This document shows, piece by piece, positions 1-11,239 of a DNA stretch of 64,000 bases. Origin of the DNA: Allomyces macrogynus ATCC 38327. Lineage: Eukaryota; Blastocladiomycota; Blastocladiomycetes; Blastocladiales; Blastocladiaceae. Position numbers and translations under genes: made by a program. How positions within the stretch are numbered: the stretch's first letter is position 1; every line of letters starts with the position of its first letter. The notes under the pieces were generated by a model. The model saw only the letters and a list, made by a program, of their open reading frames with translations. It was not told the origin of the DNA and did not search any database. The DNA lies in the NCBI GenBank assembly GCA_000151295.1, contig GG745331.1, forward strand, positions 1,161,516 through 1,225,515. The letters run 5' to 3'.

Positions 1-633
1 GGGACGCGCAGGGTGCGGGTGCATGGCATGGCATCGGTTGCCAAATCGGTCGTCCGTTGGTTCGTTGGTGTGCGCGTTCGTTGACGCGTTCGTTTGCCCG
101 GTGAAGCTGGAACGACTTGGCAAGCGTCCACAAATGGCTGTACCTCTCACGATGCTTGGCAACCGCATTCGATTCAGCCAGCGGCGGCCTGGGCGACGCT
201 TTCAACCAGGGCGGATTGCCTCGACTCACGTCAGTCTAAACGGCGTGTGCATGAGGTCGCCAGTTCCAACCCAACCGCGTTCACGTCAAAGAGCCTGTCG
301 TCACGAGACTGGTTCTGCGCTGCTGGAATCCGGAAACTGAAGACACGTGAGAAACAGTCACTGGGCGGCGACTCGCGACGACCATCAGCAACTGTCGAAC
401 ACGTCGTCGTTCTCGATGATCACCACCGTTCATGGCCACCAAGTGGCCACCTGCAGCTTTTCCACTGCCCGCAACACACTGCTAACCGACGACCTTGGAG
501 TTCTCTGCAATCTGCGACCAGCTGCACCGCATCCTGCTGGCCCGGTCCGAGCTTTTCAACTCAGCCGCGAAACTGCACATACATCCTTTGGTTCCCGCAC
601 TCGAATTTACTTGCACCTTGAAGTCGCTCCAGC
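1..633. other. no recognisable gene; upstream region of MCM2
   Basis: I see no coding stretch with family resemblance here. Short open frames exist on both strands, but none has a recognisable domain or a consistent splice pattern. The 3' part must hold the MCM2 promoter and 5' UTR, since the inferred MCM2 start codon is at 634. Confidence 0.5.
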
Positions 634-3599
634 ATGGTATCTCGATTTATTCCTCATGCCGCGGACATTGCCCGAACTGGACGCTGATCCGACCATTTTT
701 GTTCGGCTTTAGGCGGACCGCAAGCGCCCACGGTCACCTAGCCCGCACGATGATGACCGCATGTCGGTCCCGACGTCGCCCGGCGTGCGCACCTCGCTTC
801 CGCCGAGCAGCCCCGTGCCGTTTGCCGAGGACGACCTGATTGCGCGCGACATCGATGATCTCGGCGGCGACGAGGACGAGGGCGACGGAATTGACCTGTT
901 TGGGTCCGACATGGAGCGGTACGTTTGATGTTGCTTTTGCGGGCAACCGTTTGTGAAGGTTTTTGTGCACGATGCTCATTACGGCCCCAAATTGCTTTCT
1001 TGCGTTCTAGCGATTACCGAGAACACGACCGCTTGGACCGCTACGACGCCGTCGACCTGGACGACGAAGAGTACGCCCAAATGGACGCGGGCCAGCGCGC
1101 CGAGGTCGAGCGCATGATGCGGCGCCGCGACGCGCTCGAGGGCCGGCTGCCGATGCCGTTCATGGACGATCTCGGTATGTACGCAGCGGCGATCCCCTCC
1201 ACTCTCGCTTGGCGACCTGCCTTGCCTTAGAGGGTGCTTGCGCTCACCACCATCCACTTTTTCTCTGCACAGAGGACGACCAAGAAATGGAAATGCAGCC
1301 GCGCCGCCGCCGCCGCGCCTACCACGAGGACGCTGACATGGACGCTGACCTGGCCGGCGACGGCGACTTGCTGCTCGAGAGCATCCACGATCTCAAGGGC
1401 CAGTCGATTGCCGAGTGGCTGGCCATGGACCGCCCGCGCAACACGGTGCGCAAGGAGCTGATGCAATTCCTGCAGTCCTACACGGACAAGCACGGTCAGT
1501 CGATTTACGGCGAGAAAATCAAGATCATGGGCCAGCTGAACCGCGAGTCGCTCGAAGTCTCGTTTCAGCACCTTGAGGACGCGAATGCGATTCTCGCCTA
1601 CCTGCTCTCCAACTCGCCCGTCGAAATGCTCGCCATATTTGACGAAGTCGCGCGCGACGTGATCAAGTCCACCTATCCGGACTACGAAAAGATTCGCCAA
1701 GAGGTGCACGTGCGCATCACCGACCTGCCCGTCACGCTCTCGATCCGCGACCTGCGCGAGGTGCACCTCAACTCACTCGTGCGCATTTCGGGCGTCGTGA
1801 CACGCCGTACGGGTGTGTTCCCGCAGCTCAAGTACGTCAAGTACGACTGCGTCAAGTGCGGCACCGTGATTGGCCCGATTCACCAGGACTCGACGACCGA
1901 GGTGCGCGTGAAGGCGTGCCCAAACTGCATGTCCAAGGGCCCGTTTGTGCTCAACTCGGAGCAGACCGTCTACCGCAACTTCCAAAAGCTCACGCTGCAG
2001 GAAACGCCCGGCACCGTGCCCGCCGGCCGCCTCCCGCGGCACCGCGAGGTGATTCTGCTCTGGGACTTGATCGACGCCGCTCGCCCGGGCGAGGAGATTG
2101 AAGTGGTCGGGATCTACCGGCACAACTTTGACATGTCGCTCAACACCAAGAACGGGTTCCCGGTGTTTTCGACCATCATCGAGGCCAACCACATCAGCAA
2201 GCGGGAGGACGAATTTGCGTCGCTGCGGCTCACGCAGGACGACATTGCGCAGATCAAGGAGCTTGCCAAGGACCCCAACATTGGCCGCCGGCTCATCAAG
2301 TCCATTGCGCCGTCGATCTACGGACACGACGACATCAAGACGGCGATTGCCCTGGCGCTGTTTGGCGGCGTGCCGAAAAACGTCAACAACAAGCACCGCA
2401 TCCGCGGCGACATTAACGTGTTGCTCCTCGGCGACCCGGGTACGGCCAAGTCGCAGTTTCTCAAGTACGTGGAAAAGACGGGCCACCGCGCCGTCTTCAC
2501 GACGGGCCAGGGCGCCTCGGCGGTCGGTCTCACGGCGTCGGTGCGCAAGGACCCAATGTCCAAGGAGTGGACGCTCGAGGGCGGCGCCCTCGTCCTGGCT
2601 GACCGCGGCGTGTGCCTCATCGACGAGTTTGACAAGATGAACGACGCGGACCGCACCTCGATCCACGAGGCCATGGAGCAGCAGAGCATTTCCATTTCCA
2701 AGGCCGGCATCGTCACGTCGCTGCACGCGCGGTGCTCGATCATTGCCGCGGCCAACCCGATTCGCGGGCGCTACAACCAGCAAGTCAATTTCTCGCAAAA
2801 CGTGGACCTGACCGAACCGATCCTGTCGCGTTTTGACGTGCTCTGTGTCGTCAAGGACCGCTCCGACCCAGAACTCGACGAAATGCTCGCCGAGTTTGTG
2901 ATTGGGTCGCACATGCGGTCGCACCCGGCCGCGACCGCTGACGGCGTGGCGCACTTGCACGCCACGACCGATGCGACGCTGATCCCACAAGACTTGCTGA
3001 AAAAGTATATCATGTACGCGCGCGACAAGGTCACGCCTAAGCTGCACCAAATGGACGAGGACAAGGTGTCGCGTTTGTACGGCGAGTTGCGCCGCGAGTC
3101 GTTGCAGACTGGGTCGATCCCTATCACCGTGCGGCACTTGGAGTCGATGATTCGCATGGCCGAGGCGCACGCGCGCATGCACTTGCGCGACCACGTGCGC
3201 GCTGACGATATCGACATGGCCATTTCCGTCATGATCAACTCGTTCGTTTCCACGCAAAAGTACACGGTCATGCGCACGCTGCGCAAGTCGTTTGCCAAGT
3301 ATATTCGGTACCACCGCGACTCGGACGAGCTGCTCCTGTTCTGCCTCAACGAACTCGTGCGCGAGGCCGTGCGCATGTACCAGCTCGCGCACCGGTCTGG
3401 GCTCGCGGCGGCCGGCACGGGCGGAGGCGCAATGCCGGCACAGATCACGGTCAACATGGAGGAGTTTGTCTCGCGCGCGCGCGAACTGAACGTGCACGAC
3501 GTGTCGCCCTTCCTCGAGTCGTCGCTGTTCCGTGCCAATGGGTTCACCGTGCGTGACGAGGGCGCAAGGGGACCGCGTGTTGTCAAGTCGTTTAGTTGA
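634..3599 (+). CDS. MCM2: MCM2, subunit of the MCM2-7 replicative helicase
   Basis: MCM2 is one of six AAA+ subunits of the MCM2-7 helicase that licenses origins and unwinds DNA in the nucleus. I infer four exons: 634-636, 713-918, 1011-1174 and 1273-3599, giving 899 aa, the usual MCM2 length. The acidic N-terminus contains the MCM2-typical GSDMERDYRE segment. A C2C2 zinc motif (CVKCG...ACPNC) follows, then Walker A GDPGTAKSQ, Walker B CLIDEFDKM, the arginine finger in SRFD, and a C-terminal winged-helix region ending VVKSFS. The start codon forms its own exon: ATG at 634-636 is followed directly by a GTATCT donor, and the acceptor TTTAG at 708-712 restores M-A-D-R-K-R in frame. The family assignment is secure. 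The one-codon first exon is an inference, and a start inside exon 2 (MSVPTS at about 761) is the alternative. Confidence 0.95.
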
Positions 3600-3904
3600 G
3601 CAGCAGGGGATGTGGCGCTTATCTCATTGCTAGTGTCCTGGGTGGGAGAATTCGCGTGTTTACTGAAATCGTATGCGTTCTTGTTCGCTTCAACAAGGAT
3701 GTGAAGTTTGATCGTCAAGTGTCGCTGAAGAAAGTTTCGGCACCCTGATTTTGGTCACTCCTGATGCAAATCTTGATGACCTCTTCCCATGACGGCACCT
3801 CCGACGACAGAACCAATCCAAACCAAGGCAGCTTCTTGATATTTACGTACATGATTCTCTGACGTCTTGGCTCCGTGAACCACCCTTTTCTTCAAAATCA
3901 ACCA
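3600..3904. other. intergenic between two convergent genes
   Basis: MCM2 on the plus strand and the ethanolamine ammonia-lyase gene on the minus strand end facing each other. About 305 bases hold only the two 3' UTRs. I see no additional gene. Confidence 0.6.
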
Positions 3905-6649
3905 TCAAACCCCAAGGCCGCGGCGCGAGTTGACGCGCATCAATGCGGGCATCGTCTCGTTAACATGCTTGCTCGCCACATCCGCGGCCTTGCTCGAACC
4001 CGGCGCGCACTCTTCACCCTCAGTAGCACTCTCCAGGGCCCCATCCTCACGGCGCGCGCCCACGACTCTCTCTACGACCTGGTCCACAAACAGCAGGCAC
4101 TCGCGAGCAGCCGTCCGAGGGTCCAGTGCCGTCGCCGACACCCCCGACACGACGCGCGCGTGGTTATGGTCGACACCCTGCGCCCAAGTGCCCGGCGTCG
4201 CCGCAACCAGGTACACCGAGAGCGAATTCTGCCCGTTCCCCGGGCGCTCGCCAATCACATGGAACACGACCCCAACCTCTTCGTCAGCACCGTCGCGTGC
4301 GGCACGCGGGCTGAACAGGTCGCAGCCGACAACGTACCCGGCACGGACGCGCCCATTGCGCACGATAATCAGCGGGAACGGCAGATCGATCTGCCGCGCA
4401 GCGCATTCGGCGTGCAGCGCCTCGACGAGGACGTCAACATGGCCCGGCGCGTGGATGCTGTCGGCGTTCAATCCGTCGCTGATGACGATCGCCGCACGAA
4501 CGTGACGGCCCGGCAAGGGCACGGACTGAGCACGCACTTGCGCGAGCAAGTCGAGCGACGCGCGCGTGAGCCGCTCCCCCGTCACGGGCCGCCGCAAGTA
4601 CTCGTCACGTCCTTGCGCCTCTGATACGAGCTCCACGGCATCCTGCGCGGGCTGGTCACCGATAACTGGAGCAAGCCGCACGCGCAGTGTGGCCGGGTGA
4701 ATCTCCTGCCGCACGGCGCGCTTGGCGCCGTCGTATATCTCCTGCAGCCGTTGGCGCACGGTTGGCGGCGCGCGGAACGCGCCGTCGTGGCCGTACCCGA
4801 GATCGAGCCCACGGCGCTGCATTTTCTCGAGAATTGCGCGTCCCTCGGCGATAATCTCGGCGTGCGGGCGCGTATCGCCCTTGCGGTGCCGGTACGCGGC
4901 ATACACGGCGGCCGTGTCCCCAGCACGGCCGGTCATGCTGCCGTCGTAGTTCATGACGCCGAGATCGTGCACGAAAAAGTCGCGCATTTCGTCCGTGCCG
5001 TGAACACCGTGCGCGAGCCGAAGTCGCGGGTGGTCACGGAACCCCGTTGTGATGTAGCTGAGCATTGGGTCGTTGCGGCCGGCCACGGCCATGTAGAAAG
5101 CCGGCCCCGCGGCGAGAACCGCGTCTTGGATGAACTCGATGTCATCGAGGGTGATGTCCATGTGGTAGGTCGCGCAAATGTCGAGGCCGAACGTCAGGCT
5201 AGATGGAAGCAGTTGAGCATCAGCGAGCCGCACGAGATTGCTCAAAGCAGGCGAAACGTACCCGTGCAGCTTACCCATACAAAGATCCTCGAGACACGCG
5301 CGCAGCAGCTGGTCGCGCGACTTGTGCACTTCCGGCCCAATAAACCCAACCACGGAATTGACAATGGTCCAGTTGCGCGACTCGTTGCGCAGCGCGCGCG
5401 CGAGACCGTGTGCGCGGGCTTCACACGTCACCATATCGATCCCGTTGCTCGCACCATTCGTCACGGCACTGCCCTGGCCCGTCTCATAGTAGAGCGCGGG
5501 TACTTTGGTCGCGGCCGCGCGCAGCGACGCGACCGAAATACCAAACACGCGGTTCACGGCCAACGTGCCGCCAATCGACTGGAACGCGACGCCAATCAGG
5601 TCGTGGCCCGGGGTCGACTCGATGAGCTGGGCCGCTGTGTGCGCAGCGGGCGATGCTGATCGTTCCGTCGCCGCAGGTGGTGGGGAAGAAGCGTTGCTCG
5701 AGCTCGAGGACGGAGCCGGGCTGCGCGATCGGCGCAGTGCGTCGTCACGGTGCTGTCCGGCATGCACGGCCATTTGCTCGTCGAGGTGGGCCAGGACGCA
5801 GTGCTTGGTCTTGTCGCCGAGCTGGAAGGTCTGGATCACATCGAGGAGCACCGCCTCGAGCGTCGCGACGTTGGGCAGGTCGGATGCGACAATGTTGATG
5901 CCAAAAATGGCGTCGCCGCATCCGTAACTGGGTGTCGAGTCGATCGGTCAGCTATAAACGGAGCTATCACCCCAGAGCCTCGTGTACGGAAGAAGACCGC
6001 ACCTGAGCCCCTCGAGCACGCTCATGAGCACCTCCTCCGGGTCGTCGGTCGCGCTGTTGGGCTGGATGCGGCTCGCAAACCGGCCGTGCGTGCCGAGCGT
6101 ACTGCCCGGCGCGGGCGGGTTCCAAATTTTGCTTGCGACGCAAATCAAGTCGTCGTTGGACATGAGTTTGACGACACCTGCAATCACTTCGCTGCGCAGG
6201 CCCGGTAAAATCGCACGGATCGCATCCTCACTCGCATCAACAAGAAACTCGCGCAGTTCGCCGAGGGTCCACCCGGCGATCCGGGCCGCGACCTGCAGGT
6301 CGAGGCCAAATTCTTCGGCATAGTCGGCCAGCTCGCGGTCGTTGGAGAATCGGTCGGGCCGAATGTCGCCGACGCGCAGCAGCGACAGCTGGAGCCGCGC
6401 GGCGTCGCGCTCGGCGGGTGAGTGCGAGGCGATCCCGAGCGCGTCGTCCCCTTCCTTGAACTCGCTGGCGAGCCCGAATAGTCGGCGCAGGTCGGTTGGC
6501 GCCTCGGCGAGAATCAGACGAACCGGGTTGGGCGGGTCGGTGCCGTCGTTGGCGGGGCCGCGTCGGTCACGCTCTGGCGCGGGGTGCTGGTTGCTGTTGC
6601 CATCGTGCACGTCGGCGTCGGTTGCCGTGGCCGTGTGTGTGCGCGACAT
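3905..6649 (-). CDS. fused EutB-EutC ethanolamine ammonia-lyase (adenosylcobalamin-dependent)
   Basis: The protein resembles both subunits of ethanolamine ammonia-lyase, which converts ethanolamine to acetaldehyde and ammonia using adenosylcobalamin. Two exons (6649-6003 and 5927-3905) give 889 aa; the join restores the EutB motif GLSYGCGDAIFGIN. EutB-like landmarks in order are an N-terminal region ending FASRIQPNSATDDPEEV, FQSIGG, the substrate-binding YETGQGSA at about residue 363, NSVVGFIGPE, and GVMNYDGSMTGRAGD. After about residue 600 comes the EutC-like part, with EYLRRPVTGERL, VVISDGLNADSI and VIGERPGNGQ. In bacteria these are two separate polypeptides. A Ser/Pro/Ala-rich insert of about 30 residues (near 5650-5740) interrupts the EutB part and could be an unrecognised in-frame intron. 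I see no signal peptide, and no other eut or cobalamin gene is nearby. GC content and the intron look like the neighbouring nuclear genes, so bacterial contamination is unlikely. Confidence 0.9.
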
Positions 6650-7182
6650 GGTGCTGGTCCGCCGGCTGGCTGTCGCGGTAGCGAGCAGACGGGAGTCGTG
6701 GGACGCCAGAGGGGCGGGAATGGCGACGGTGCGCGAGCGCCACGCGCTGGAGCCAAGTCTCACCGCACGACAGCGGAGGTGCGCGCGGGTGGGACGGGAT
6801 CGATCGGCGCAGTCCTCTCTGCAGTCGAAGGTGAGACGCGTGTCCGGCGGCGCGAGACACTCTGCGCGGGCGCGACCGTGGCACAGCAGCAAGTCACGCG
6901 AGTCACGCGCTGCGCCCACCGCAGCCTTCCGCGGGTCAGGCCAACCCAGCCGCGCCGCCACACCCACCAGCTGCACCGCCTGCCACGATGACTGGCGGCG
7001 GACCCGTCGCCTCTCCGCCTTCGACGACGTCTCTCCTCGAGCTCCAAGCTGCAACGCCGTTGACCGACCTGACCGACTGGCTGCACTGCACTGCACCACC
7101 CTGCACTGCACCCGGCCTGTTGCTCGCCGCCGCCCCCGTCCCCGTCCCCGCCCAGCACCTCGTTTCTTCATACACTACCACC
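6650..7182. promoter_or_regulatory. shared upstream region of the Eut fusion (-) and EB1 (+)
   Basis: The two genes are transcribed divergently, with 533 bases between start codons. The region is GC-rich and no TATA box is obvious. An open frame runs on from the Eut gene upstream of its chosen ATG, but it lacks family similarity, so I treat it as UTR/promoter. Confidence 0.5.
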
Positions 7183-8290
7183 ATGACCGGCGAGTCGCGT
7201 CAGGACCTGCTCAACTGGGTCAACAGCCTGCTTGGCCTCAACATTGTCAAGATCGAGGAAATGGGCAAGGGCTTCGCGCTGTGCCAAGTATGTCCAACTC
7301 TCGGCTCTGCCCGCGCCAATGCGGTCCTTCAGAGCCCTCACCGCGATTCGCCATCCGTCTTTCGCTAGATTTTCGACTCGATTTTCCTCGACGTGCCGCT
7401 CAAGAAGGTCAAGTTCAACGCCAGGCACGAGGTATGATTTGATGCTCTCGTGGTGCACCAAAGCTGCTGCTCAGTGCTGACGTTGGCCCTCCCTTATCGC
7501 GACAAACAGTTCGAGTACATTCAGAACTTCAAGGTGCTCCAGTCCGTCTTTGACAAGCACAAGATCCCGAACGACATCCCCGTCGAGCGTCTCGTCAAGC
7601 TCAAGTTCCAGGACAACATCGAGTTCCTGCAGGTACGGCTTGCCGCCGCCCTCGTTTCCCTCTTCTCACTCCACTCACCAAAGTCTCGTTTTCTTGCCTA
7701 GTTCGTCAAGAAGTTCTGGGACACGCACTTCCCCGGCGGCTACTACGATGCTGCTGGCCGTCGCTCCGGTGCCGGTGCGACCGTCGCGACTGGCGCACCC
7801 AAGCCGACGCGCTCCCCCGTCTCGTCGGCTGGTCGCGTGAGCTCGCCGCTCAACGCGGGCCGCCCGCGTTCGTCGCTCGGGTCCAACAACGGCGCCTCCG
7901 CCGCTGCTCTGCAGCAGGCGCAGATGCAGGTCGCAGAGCTGACGGCGCAGGTCGAGGAGGCGCAGGCGGCGCTCGACGCCATGGGCAAGGAGCGCGACTT
8001 CTACTTTGGGTGCGTACAAACTGTTTGCTCTGACTCGTGCAAACTTTTGAGCGACGCGTTTCTTGCGTTGGCCATGTCGCACCTGTTCACCTGACTCACA
8101 CTCTTGGCCTCGCGTTTCTAGCAAGCTGCGTCAGGTCGAGGTGGCGCTGCAGGCGCTCCAGGAGCAGGGCCAGGAGTTTGCCGCTGTCAAGGACATTCTC
8201 GGCGTCCTCTACGCGCAGGACGCGGAGCCCGTGCCGATGCACGACGACATGGCCTACCACGACGGTGCCGCCATGGAGGAGACGTTCTAA
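7183..8290 (+). CDS. EB1-family microtubule plus-end-tracking protein
   Basis: EB1/MAPRE (yeast Bim1, fission yeast Mal3) binds growing microtubule plus ends and recruits other tip proteins. Five exons (7183-7287, 7369-7431, 7510-7632, 7702-8009, 8122-8290) give 255 aa, a normal length for the family. The N-terminal calponin-homology domain covers about residues 1-120, with LLNWVNSLLGLNIVKIEEMG, FDSIFLDVPLKKVKF and FVKKFWDTHFPGGYYDA. A Ser/Pro/Arg/Gly-rich linker of about 50 residues follows, then a coiled coil and the EB-homology region near the C-terminus (ERDFYFGKLRQVEVALQ, VKDILGVLY). The protein ends DGAAMEETF rather than with the EEY/F motif of animal EB1. All four introns are short with standard GT-AG ends, and the reading frame closes exactly. 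Confidence 0.95.
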
Positions 8291-9047
8291 GGCCGCTCCT
8301 CGTCGTCGCTCGTTGTCGTTGCCGTCGCACTTGTGTCATAGCGTCGTTTGCTTGTATTTTTTTTTTGTTCGCATTATTGGGCAAGTTTTGACCCTGTGTA
8401 CCATGCCTGCTGTAGGCGCCATGCTTTAATCGGGCGCTCTGTCTGTCTGTGTTGATTGGTTTTGTGGAGTCGTTTTGGCGTTCGTGTTTTCGCTCCAGAT
8501 TGTTGGGAAATAGGTTGGGAATGTAGCTTGTTGCTTGCTTGGCTGTCCTGGTTCCATGTTGACAACAACACAACACAAGTCGGGCTGTACTCTGACATTT
8601 GCTCAAAACAAGACCGGAAAGCTGCGGGTTTGTCGCTGCCAGGATTGAGAGTGATAAACACGTATCCACGATTGTCGCGGCAGTCGCGCTTGTGACGCGT
8701 GCATGTGGTCGCGCTCCGCCGCATGCGCGAAAAGGCGCGTGCGCTCGTGGCGGTCTTGTTTTTTTTTGATGCCCACGAATGTGACGAAAGATGCGCCGGA
8801 ACTGACGGCGTTGGTCAATTCGGGCGGATTGACGCTGCAGCAGGCGGCGGAGGTGGGGAGTGGGGGAGCGTAGGTGGGAGAGATGGGGATGGGGCTGGGG
8901 AGACTTACGAGGGAGGAAGACTTGATCAAGTGCGCCGGGCCGGCGAAGTAAATGTCGGCTCTCGTCTTCGTGTCGTCTGCAACCTCCTCGTTCCTTTCAA
9001 GCTCGCCGACTTGGCACCAGGAACCAAGTTGTGACCATGCCTGCTAG
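8291..9047. other. intergenic; EB1 3' UTR and unassigned sequence
   Basis: EB1's 3' UTR begins here with T-rich stretches (for example 8357-8366 and 8760-8767). No supported gene was found. An upstream exon of the damaged gene that follows could lie around 8700-9000, but I could not define it. Confidence 0.4.
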
Positions 9048-11230
9048 GTGACGCGTCCTCGTCGAGCAAGGACTCGGACCTGTTGCACGATATGCTGTCG
9101 TCGCCCGCAGTAGCTGCGGTGGGCCCGGTACCAGTCCCGGCCGTGGCCACGCCAACCGCGGACCCTCCCGCCGCGGGCTCCGGGCGGCACTTATCGACGC
9201 CGGCGCTCGCGCTGCGCCCAACGCAGAGCACACCGTCCGTCGCGACCTTGCAGCCGGTCACGTTCCTGCATCCGCCGTCCAGCAGTGGGGGCGTCGACGC
9301 GTCAAGCTCAATGCCGCGGATCGTCAGCATTGACGGCTACGCGCCTGCGCCCGGCGAAAGCAAACACGCATCGGCTCTGCTCGTCCACTCGCCCGGCGCC
9401 GACGGTGCCGCGGACGACCCGGTGCGCGTGCGGTCGCTGTCGTTTGGGAGCACCCGCGCCCACTTGTCAGCATCTCGGGGATTCTTGCCGCGCGAGCCGC
9501 CGCAGGAGCGTCGTTCCAGGACGTGCCGTCGGCGCGCGGGACGCTGCCTGCGCTCAAGGCGAACAACAGCAAGGCGTCGGCGGGCCGCGCGCCGACTCAG
9601 AAGTTGCGTCGCGTGTTGCCGACGAATCGGTGGGAGGACGCGCTGTCTAGTTTGGCGTATTTGACGGCGTGTGACCATGTTGCCGCCCGCCCACGGTGAG
9701 TTCGGTGCTCAAGGTGCATTTGAGAGTCTTGAAGCTGTGTTGAGGTGATTTCATTCTGACTGGGAGTTCCTTAAATATCCATTCAACAGGCGGTGGAGGA
9801 TCTGCAGTTGCTCTCGTCTGCGCTCACGTCGCGGCTGCATCCCAATGCGCCGCTTATCCCTCTGGCCATTGTGGAGCCCATTCGTCTGATGCATGACGAC
9901 GTGGATTCCCAGAATGCCAACTCAATTGGTTTGTTCTCTGTTCTTGCTGGTGATGCTACTGCGTTTTGTGGTGTGGAGCCATCAACTGACAGCTTCAAGC
10001 ACTTCTCAGTCCTTGCGCTCATACTCCTCACGGCCATCTTTGCATTCTTCGTTGCCGCCAAGGTCGTGCGGTCGTCCAGAATCCGATCGCGACACTGCGG
10101 CTGCTTCGGTTCTTGTTCACGATCGAAATGCTGGCGATCTCGATTCCAATCGCGTAGCTTCTGCTGGCCGGGCTCAATTGAGGGCCCGGCAAGGTCGTGC
10201 ACTACGACCAGCTATGCTGTAGCCCGACGCGTATGCCGCTCTTGGTCATGGACATGATTGGCATTATTGAGTTTGCACCACTAATGCTGGTAGCGTCGCT
10301 CGTGGTGCGTTGTTATCTTATGCTGCTGCACGCATTTTGGAAAGAGCTTGCTGTTCCACGCTTCTCTGACGCTCTTCCCTACCTTCTCCACGCGGTGTTA
10401 GTTCCTGGAAACGTCACAGTCCCGAAGCCAAGCCGCACAGCCGCATCGACTTTGTCTTTGTCGCTGCGCGCCTCTGCTTTGTCGCGCTCAACACGTTTAT
10501 GCCCGAGACGCCCACGGGCAACTGGTTCTACTCGGTCCTGATCACGCTCGGCCTCTCCCTGATTTGCTCCATCACGCTCGCACAGCCCTTCTACGACACG
10601 CGCATGACGGCGATGCGGCTTGGGTTCATGGTGGCGACGCTCTGCGTCACGATCGTGTCGATGATCGCGTACGGCACGGGCGCCGCGCAGGGGTGGCTGA
10701 CCAAGTTCGTGCCCGCGGCCATTATCGGGTTTGCCGCGGGCGTCGCGCCTGCAGCTGCTCGAGCGCGGCCTGATCGACTTCGACGATACGCTGCTGCTCT
10801 TCATTGCCGTCGCCGCCTACTTTGGCGACGCTGACAAGACCGCCGCCGCCGAATTGATTGGGCAGATCAAGGCGCGCCCAATCCGGTTCAACGAGAAATT
10901 CTTGGTCCACGCCAAGGAGCGGCAGGAGTGCCAAGACGACAAGCTCGGCGAGTACGGAGCGCAGGGCCGTGGACTGCTCGAGAGCACCGAGTTCCAAAAT
11001 ATGGACCGCAAGTCGAAAGTTGCGCACTTGTTGAGTTTGTACGCGGTACGTTTGGCTTGGTTCGGGCTTGGCGGGGGAGGGGGGTCTTGCATTGCGCCGG
11101 GGCTGATCGGGGAGTGGGTGTGTGGACGCGTGATTGTTTCGAGACGGTCCGCACGCACAGGTCGCTCGTGCAGTTGAGCAATGCGCTCAGCAAGTTGACA
11201 AATGGCTTCATCGAATCCTTCCGACACACT
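9048..11230 (+). pseudogene. frameshifted, 3'-truncated multi-pass membrane protein gene (possibly TmcB-like)
   Basis: Several plus-strand blocks look like exons of one large membrane protein. They are a Ser/Pro/Ala-rich block (9048 to about 9690), an AVEDLQLLSSALTSRL block after 9790, hydrophobic blocks around 10090-10300, a block from about 10402 with SRIDFVFVAARLCFVALNTF and several membrane segments, and a soluble block with LLERGLIDFDD, RPIRFNEKFLVHAKERQE and LLSLYA ending near 11045. A small final block at 11161-11225 reads SLVQLSNALSKLTNG. The reading frame breaks by one base near 9468 and again near 10738. Coding similarity stops where the 3' end of MRE11 begins, so the gene looks truncated. 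The layout recalls the Tiny macrocysts B (TmcB) family, but that is a tentative guess. I found no convincing start codon. Confidence 0.5.
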
Positions 11231-11239
11231 TCCCGTCCC

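Noticed and set aside
1773..3497. 574-codon open frame on the minus strand opposite MCM2
   Set aside because: It is antisense to a highly conserved exon, rich in Arg, His and Val, with no domain similarity. Long antisense frames are expected in GC-rich coding DNA.
5640..5760. Possible second intron in the Eut fusion gene (Ser/Pro-rich insert)
   Set aside because: GT and AG sites exist and removal would keep the frame, but the unspliced frame is also open. There is no clear conservation to decide, so it is left as coding with a caveat.
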